Of a DNA stretch of 5,308 nucleotides, positions 1 through 3,890 are shown piece after piece (the first letter of the stretch is position 1; each line of letters opens with the position of its first letter). The DNA is taken from NCBI GenBank assembly GCA_007132315.1, contig SLOW01000097.1:1-5308 (forward strand). The letters are read 5' to 3'. The position numbers and the translations under genes were made by a program. The notes beneath the pieces were generated by a model. That model had not been told where the DNA came from. It saw nothing but the letters and a program-made list of their open reading frames with translations, and did not search any database. The stretch is from Opitutales bacterium. Its GTDB lineage: Bacteria > Verrucomicrobiota > Verrucomicrobiia > Opitutales > T3Sed10-336.

Positions 1-464
1 AGGGCGAGGTAAAACGACGCTTCCCAGCCCATTCGCGCCGCCCGCGGGAGTTCTCCTTCGGCGAACAGGGATGCGAGGTGATGGTCGGCGATGACGTGCC
101 GGAAATTCAGGGAGTCCTCGATCAACATGAGACAAGTGCCCGCGGTCAGGAGCAGCAGCGGGAGGTCCAGCTCCGCGACCTTTTCCCGGCGCGTCCACCG
201 CCAGATGCTGAACGTGCACAGGGTGGCCGCACCGAGCAGGAGCCATTGGGCGCGTTCCGTCCACGCCCCTTCGGAGAAAATCCGGTACCAGAGCAGGGGG
301 AGGGGCCAAGGTTTCTCCATGACGGACGTCTGGATACCACCCATATTCAGGAAGTCCACCAGCACCACCAGCGTCCACGTCACGAGGAGGTAGGCGCAGA
401 CCAGCAGCAGCACCCACCGAGACGCCGAGACGGCTCCCAAGCCCTGTTGTGAGTGAATTGTCAT
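1..464 (-). CDS. Unrecognised multi-pass membrane protein, 3' end outside window
   Basis: Reading leftward from ATG at 464-462, the frame stays open for 154 codons to the window edge, so only the N-terminal part is present. I do not recognise the family. Seen directly: hydrophobic segments at about residues 17-38 (RWVLLLVCAYLLVTWTLVVL region), 73-88 and 101-115, and a possible fourth starting near 147. Tryptophans and arginines flank the segments, as in an inner-membrane protein. At the end of the third segment is a polar cluster, IEDSLNFRHVIADHH (residues 115-129), unusually rich in acidic residues and histidines for a membrane boundary. Third codon positions are mostly G or C, supporting real coding. 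The frame upstream of 464 is open only to a TAG at about 513 and contains no other ATG, which fixes the start. No Shine-Dalgarno sequence precedes it. It is divergent from the small ORF at 625. Coding status is fairly sure; function is unknown. Confidence 0.75.
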   Translation of the reverse strand, partial: MTIHSQQGLGAVSASRWVLLLVCAYLLVTWTLVVLVDFLNMGGIQTSVMEKPWPLPLLWYRIFSEGAWTERAQWLLLGAATLCTFSIWRWTRREKVAELDLPLLLLTAGTCLMLIEDSLNFRHVIADHHLASLFAEGELPRAARMGWEASFYLA

Positions 465-488
465 GACGTGCTGTTGGACGCTAGGAGG

Positions 489-508
489 CTGTCGGGCTTC
501 GCCGACAG
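489..508. repeat. Perfect 7-bp-stem hairpin in divergent intergenic region
   Basis: CTGTCGG (489-495) and CCGACAG (502-508) are perfect inverted arms around a six-base GCTTCG loop. The hairpin lies 25 bp upstream of the membrane-protein start. It is bracketed by a short direct repeat, GCTAGG, at 480-485 and 512-517. There is no T-run on either side, so it is a poor intrinsic terminator. It could be a REP-like dispersed extragenic repeat, an operator, or a 5'-UTR structure of the leftward gene. One copy in one window cannot separate these. Confidence 0.45.
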
Positions 509-614
509 GCTGCTAGGGGTCGGATAGCTGGCCCGGCCCTTGATATCCGCGGGAGCTCCGAGAGCCCCCACCGCGACCCAGGATAAAAGAGGAATCGGTT
601 GAAGTGCCGGTGGC

Positions 615-619
615 AAGGT
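615..619 (+). promoter_or_regulatory. Ribosome binding site for 59-codon ORF
   Basis: AAGGT at 615-619 sits with its AAGG core six bases before the ATG at 625, a normal Shine-Dalgarno distance. It is the only clear Shine-Dalgarno-like element before any start in this window. Together with the in-frame TAG at 619-621, it fixes the start of the small ORF. Confidence 0.4.
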
Positions 620-624
620 AGAAC

Positions 625-804
625 ATGGTACCGATCAATGTTTTACATTGTTTTATCGAACGCGATTCCGGCGACATTCCCTGCGAGTGGAAGGATGAGA
701 ACGGACTCGACCCCGACGATCTCGAAGCCGGCTTGGCAATCGACGAGGAACCCGGTTACATGTTGGTGGAGATCTATTTCAACTCCCTCGCACCCGCCTC
801 ATGA
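625..804 (+). CDS. Possible small acidic protein, 59 aa
   Basis: ATG at 625 opens a 59-codon frame ending in TGA at 802-804. An in-frame TAG at 619-621 leaves 625 as the only start, and an AAGG element lies six bases upstream. The product begins MVPINVLHCFIERDSGDIPC and continues with an acidic stretch rich in Asp and Glu (about residues 22-42, with ENGLDPDDLEAGLAIDEEPG), then a short hydrophobic strand-like end, YMLVEIYFN (45-53). It has two cysteines (9 and 20), no signal peptide and no membrane segment, so a soluble cytoplasmic protein is expected. I do not recognise a family. Codon use is mixed and less GC-rich than tyrA or aroA, so it may be recently acquired or may be chance. The peptide composition and the ribosome binding site favour a real gene, but the short length limits confidence. 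Confidence 0.4.
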   Translation: MVPINVLHCFIERDSGDIPCEWKDENGLDPDDLEAGLAIDEEPGYMLVEIYFNSLAPAS

Positions 805-1234
805 GCCGCGTACGCCGCGAAGGCGAGGGATGTGGGACGGGGCGCCTTCAAGCGATAAGTACCGATTACGAAGCCTCTGTCTTGGATTCCATGTATTGCT
901 TCGCCATCTACGCTCTGCTTCGTCAGCTTCTTCCGTGGTTTAAGAATCGGGTTTCGAAAGCATCGGAGATCCCGTGGAATGCGATGCACGCCAACCCTCC
1001 GATTGATTCCCTGCCCCTGATTCCGAGCCGAATGACTTCTTCTTTGCTATCCGGGTGAATGGACGAAAAGAGCAGCGGAGCTGGGTGCCTCCGCCGCTTT
1101 GCGAGAATGTAAGCCGCGTTTCCGAACGTTCATCTGTTTCGCCGGTGCGGGTAAGATGACCGCACTCCCAGATCGGCGGTCCTCCAGCGGAAGTCCTGGC
1201 TCCGCGTGCCATGCGAGCCCCTCCGTACGTTCGG
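805..1234. other. Gene-poor, lower-GC intergenic stretch
   Basis: No convincing gene is visible here on either strand. A plus-strand frame of 85 codons (801-1058) begins with an ATG overlapping the TGA of the 59-codon ORF (ATGA), but its codon use is unbiased and the product resembles nothing I know. The minus-strand frame at 774-989 likewise looks non-coding. Structures seen: an inverted repeat GAAGGCG (819-825)/CGCCTTC (843-849), the 8-bp palindrome GCGTACGC (808-815), and a hairpin at 1072-1097 followed by TTT. Base composition is less GC-rich than in the flanking genes, which fits a decayed or acquired segment or a spacer between convergent transcription units. Confidence 0.5.
1072..1100 (+). 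terminator. Weak terminator-like hairpin, plus orientation
   Basis: GCGGAG (1075-1080) pairs with CTCCGC (1089-1094) across an eight-base loop. The stem extends by two more pairs (GC 1072-1073 with GC 1096-1097) beyond one A-C mismatch, and TTT follows at 1098-1100. It could end rightward transcription from the 625-804 ORF before it meets aroA. The U-tract is too short for a firm call. Confidence 0.3.
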
Positions 1235-1262
1235 AAAACCTCTGCTGTCGGCGGACCAGAGG
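1235..1262 (-). terminator. Intrinsic terminator of the tyrA-aroA unit
   Basis: On the minus strand, nine bases after the aroA stop codon, CCTCTG (1262-1257) pairs with CAGAGG (1244-1239). An inner GTC/GAC stem (1256-1254 with 1249-1247) closes a CGCC tetraloop, with a two-base bulge, AG, on one side. TTTT (1238-1235) follows the stem directly. GC-containing stem, tight loop and immediate T-run right after a stop codon are the marks of a rho-independent terminator. It shows that aroA is the last gene of its transcription unit. Confidence 0.7.
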
Positions 1263-1271
1263 CCGCTCGGC

Positions 1272-2612
1272 TTACGCTCCGACGGTCTGCCGGCCGCGCA
1301 GGCTTTCGAGGACGTCGAAGAAATCGGGAAATGTCTTGGCGCAGCAACCGGGATCCTTGATGTGCAGCCAGGGGTGGCCGTCGCCGCGGAGGTCGTGACA
1401 GCCCAGGATGGCGAAGCTCATGGCGACGCGGTGGTCGTGGTAGGTGGTAATCTCCGTATCGGGGACCAGCGGGGCGGGGTGAATCTCCAGGGAGTTTTCG
1501 GTTTCGCGCACGCCTTGGCCGAGTTTGCGGAGTTCGAAGGACATGGCGTGAATGCGATCGGTTTCCTGATGCCGGGTGTGTCCGATCCCGGTGATCCGGG
1601 TCGGACCTTTCAAGAGCGGCGCGATGGCCGCCAGGGTCAGAAAGGTGTCCGAAATGGCGGTGAAGTCGCGTTCCACGCCCCGGGCCGCCGGAGCTCCGGG
1701 TTTCCGCCTGGCGCACAGGCCTTTGGGGCCGGCGGCAATTTCGGTGCCGGTTGCGGCCAGAACCTCGGCGAAGTCGATGTCGCCCTGCAAGCCGGAGAAC
1801 CGCATGTCGCGCACCAGCACGTCGCCCCCGATGACGGTCGGCAGGGCCAGAAAATAACTGGCGGCGGTGGCGTCACCCTCCACCGGGTACACGCCGCTGA
1901 CTGGCGGGCGGTAGGGGGTACCGGCGGTGACGGCGAAGGTGTCCTTCGCCTTGGTATTGTAAAAGGGCTGGCCGAACTGATGCATCATGGCCTCGGTCAT
2001 GTTGACGAAGGGCCGGGACACGGTTCCGTGTTCGAGGCGTATGCTCAGGTTGTCGCGGGCGAGCGGGGCGACCAGGAGCAGCGCCGAGAGCATTTGGCTG
2101 CTCTCCCGCGCGTCGATGCCGACCTCCCCGCCGCGCAGGCCGTCGGCCGCGATTTCCAGCGGAAACGAGTCGCGGTCGGAGGAGCGGATGTTGGCGCCGA
2201 GCTTGCGCAGTGCGGTCAGGAGCCCCCCCATCGGGCGTTGGCGCATCTGGGACACGCCGTCCAAGCGGTAGTGGCCGCGGGAGGCCACGCAGCAGAGAGC
2301 CGTCAGGAAGCGCGCGGCGGTGCCGGCGTTGCCGACGTCGAGTGCGGCTTTCTTGACGGGGATGACGCCCCCCTGGCCTTCGACGGTGATGGTGCGTTCG
2401 CCCTCGTTGTCCTCCACCGCGAGGCCGAGGGTTTTGAGGGCTCGAATCATTATCCGGGTGTCCTCGCTGAAGAGGGCGTTTTCCAGGCGGGTGGCGCCCT
2501 CGGCCATCGCGGCGAGGATGAGAGCGCGGTTGGTGATGCTCTTGGATCCGGGCAGGGAGACCGCGCCGGAAATCGGCCGGGTCATGGGGTTGATTGGCAA
2601 TGTCTTGGACAT
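1272..2612 (-). CDS. aroA: 3-phosphoshikimate 1-carboxyvinyltransferase (EPSP synthase)
   Basis: Cytoplasmic enzyme of the shikimate pathway: joins phosphoenolpyruvate to shikimate-3-phosphate, giving EPSP and phosphate, the step before chorismate. The 446-residue product is full length (family about 430-450). Family motifs appear in order: LPGSKSITNRAL (20-31, with the PEP-binding Lys24), GNAGTAARFL (94-103), QMRQRP (122-127), the SSQ substrate loop (171-173), VEGDATAASYF (244-254), ISD with the likely catalytic Asp322, QETDR with Glu350, TYHDHR (390-395) and AKTFPD with Lys426. Start ATG at 2612; Met10 is a possible alternative, but both leave the motifs intact. Only a weak AAGAA precedes the start. 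It lies 29 bp after tyrA, so they are probably co-transcribed, and a terminator follows the stop. Oddity: the usual proline of the GNAGTAxRPL loop is Phe102. The loop and the SGLQGDIDFAEVL segment recall the EPSP synthase domain of fungal AROM proteins. Confidence 0.97.
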   Translation of the reverse strand: MSKTLPINPMTRPISGAVSLPGSKSITNRALILAAMAEGATRLENALFSEDTRIMIRALKTLGLAVEDNEGERTITVEGQGGVIPVKKAALDVGNAGTAARFLTALCCVASRGHYRLDGVSQMRQRPMGGLLTALRKLGANIRSSDRDSFPLEIAADGLRGGEVGIDARESSQMLSALLLVAPLARDNLSIRLEHGTVSRPFVNMTEAMMHQFGQPFYNTKAKDTFAVTAGTPYRPPVSGVYPVEGDATAASYFLALPTVIGGDVLVRDMRFSGLQGDIDFAEVLAATGTEIAAGPKGLCARRKPGAPAARGVERDFTAISDTFLTLAAIAPLLKGPTRITGIGHTRHQETDRIHAMSFELRKLGQGVRETENSLEIHPAPLVPDTEITTYHDHRVAMSFAILGCHDLRGDGHPWLHIKDPGCCAKTFPDFFDVLESLRGRQTVGA

Positions 2613-2641
2613 GTTCTTGGTTGGCGGGAATTTCAGGAAAA

Positions 2642-3484
2642 TTACAACTGGTCTCGGTAGGTTTTTCCCCGGTCGAGGAAATGGCGGGCCAGGTAGTCGT
2701 CACCGTTGGCCAGCGCCGCTTGAAAGGCTTGCAGTTCGTCCTGGTAGGCGCGCAGCGCCCGCAGGATTTCGGCCCGGTTCTGCTGGAGGATCTCCCGCCA
2801 CATCTCGGTGTTTCCCGAGGCCACGCGTGTGGTGTCGCGCAGGCCGGCTCCGCCGTACTTGATCCAGTCGGCATCCTTCAGGCCGAGAAAGCTGCAGAGG
2901 GTGGAGGCAAGGACGTGCGGGAGATGGCTGATGTGCGCCACGATTTCGTCGTGTTTTTCCGGATCGACGGTCATCACGTCGGCGTCGAGATCGCGCCAGA
3001 AGGCCACCACTCGCTCGGTGGCTGCGGAATCGCTCTCCTCCAAGGGCGTGACGAAACAGGGGCGGCGTTCGAAAAGGTCCTCGCGGGCGTGGTCCATGCC
3101 CGATTTTTCCGAGCCCGCCATGGGGTGGGAGCCGATGAAATGGGCCTTTCCTTGCAGCGCGTGGTGCCCTTCGCGACAGATCTGGCTCTTGACGCTGCCG
3201 ACATCCGTGACCAGGGATCCCCGCGGAAGTTCGGGCCCGATCCGCCGTACGAGGTCGGGGATCCGGCCCACCGGGGTGCAGATCACCGTCAGCGAAGCCT
3301 GGGTGCAGGCCTCCTCGGGCGTATCGTGGACGGCGTCGCACCAGGAAGCTTCTTTCAGTTTGAGGCGCGACTCGGGGCGCCGCGCCCAAACCGCGATCCT
3401 GGATGCCACGCCGCGTTGGCGTGCGGCCCGGGCCAGCGAGGCGCCGAGGAGTCCGGGAGCGAGAATGGAAAGTTGTTCGAACAA
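2642..3484 (-). CDS. tyrA: Prephenate dehydrogenase (tyrosine biosynthesis)
   Basis: Cytoplasmic NAD(P)-dependent enzyme that oxidatively decarboxylates prephenate to 4-hydroxyphenylpyruvate; arogenate as substrate cannot be excluded. From TTG at 3484 the product has 280 residues, the usual size for a TyrA with no chorismate mutase or ACT domain. Seen in order: Rossmann glycine-rich segment LSILAPGLLGASLARAAR (5-22), ICTPVG (68-73), VTDVGSVKS (92-100, Ser97), SHPMAGSEKSG (119-129, His120), then the helical dimerisation domain with HDEIVAHISHLPH (178-190), GAGLRDTTRVASGN (212-225, Arg220) and MWREILQQN (228-236). His120, the SHLPH histidine and Arg220 match the conserved catalytic and substrate-binding positions of the family. 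The frame has no ATG before the Rossmann fold. TTG 3484 gives the expected N-terminus MFEQLSILAPG, while TTG 3613 would add 43 proline/arginine-rich residues unlike the family. The first glycine of GxGxxG is Ala9. Promoter-proximal gene of the tyrA-aroA unit. Confidence 0.95.
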   Translation of the reverse strand: MFEQLSILAPGLLGASLARAARQRGVASRIAVWARRPESRLKLKEASWCDAVHDTPEEACTQASLTVICTPVGRIPDLVRRIGPELPRGSLVTDVGSVKSQICREGHHALQGKAHFIGSHPMAGSEKSGMDHAREDLFERRPCFVTPLEESDSAATERVVAFWRDLDADVMTVDPEKHDEIVAHISHLPHVLASTLCSFLGLKDADWIKYGGAGLRDTTRVASGNTEMWREILQQNRAEILRALRAYQDELQAFQAALANGDDYLARHFLDRGKTYRDQL

Positions 3485-3890
3485 CGGTGTCTGTCGATTG
3501 GCTGTGTGCGGTTCTCTTGAAAATGGCGCTGAGATCGGCCGGGCGGGCTTGATTCCGGCGGGACCGGGCGGGTCCGTCGATCGATTGGCCCACGTGATCG
3601 CGCGAATCCACAAGAGGATAAGTTTCGCCCGGGTTGGAAATCAAATCAAACGACGTGCTATTTTCTTGTGCTCGGGCCTTTGATCGTTTTTTTACCGAGA
3701 GAGAGAGAAGCCGCCGCCTCGGTGCCGCGGTTCGCGTGCATCTTCGTGATCATCCTTTCCACAGCCAAGTCCGGTCGTCCCATGGCGAAGCCGTCCGGGG
3801 CTCCGCACGGAATTCCGGGCCTTCCGCGCGTCTCGGCGGAACGCCGCCGCGTGGCGGACCACCGGGTCGACTTCAATTAATTGACCAGAA
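3485..3890. other. Divergent intergenic region between tyrA and the FGE-like gene
   Basis: About 400 bp should hold the promoters of two divergent genes. I see no convincing gene: the frames in it encode low-complexity Arg/Pro/Ala-rich peptides. Seen: a T7 run (3687-3693) followed by a (GA)6 tract (3697-3708), a GC-rich hairpin CGGCG-GAA-CGCCG (3834-3846), and an AT-rich patch, AATTAATTGA (3875-3884), just before the rightward start. The tyrA reading frame stays open into this region up to 3613 but without an ATG or GTG. Confidence 0.5.
3615..3644 (-). promoter_or_regulatory. tyrA: Candidate sigma-70-like promoter for tyrA-aroA
   Basis: On the minus strand, TTGATT (3644-3639) and TATCCT (3620-3615) are separated by 18 bases. 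Each matches the consensus -35 and -10 boxes at most positions, in a relatively AT-rich pocket of GC-rich DNA. Transcription would begin near 3607, downstream of the TTG at 3613 and about 120 bases before the TTG at 3484, which agrees with the shorter TyrA. The boxes are imperfect, so this is only a candidate. Confidence 0.25.

Noticed and set aside
78..452. Plus-strand frames at 78-452 and 91-393
   Set aside because: They are antisense to the membrane-protein frame and encode Arg/Gln/Pro-rich low-complexity peptides.
819..849. GAAGGCG/CGCCTTC inverted repeat as a terminator for the 59-codon ORF
   Set aside because: The arms are perfect but 17 bases apart, and no T-run follows on either strand.
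774..989. 71-codon minus-strand frame (774-989)
   Set aside because: No ribosome binding site, no codon bias and no family resemblance. It overlaps the better-supported 59-codon ORF.
1206..2660. 484-codon plus-strand frame opposite aroA and the end of tyrA
   Set aside because: Its product is Gly/Ala/Val-rich with no motifs, while the minus strand carries every EPSP synthase motif. Long antisense frames are expected in GC-rich coding DNA.
3687..3708. T7 run followed by (GA)6 as a terminator or regulatory repeat
   Set aside because: No stem precedes the T-run, and the GA tract is too short to be more than a simple-sequence repeat.
3658..3880. Small frames on both strands between tyrA and the rightward gene (3658-3876 minus, 3668-3880 plus)
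   Set aside because: Arg/Ala/Pro-rich products, unfavourable start contexts and no motifs. They occupy what should be a promoter region.
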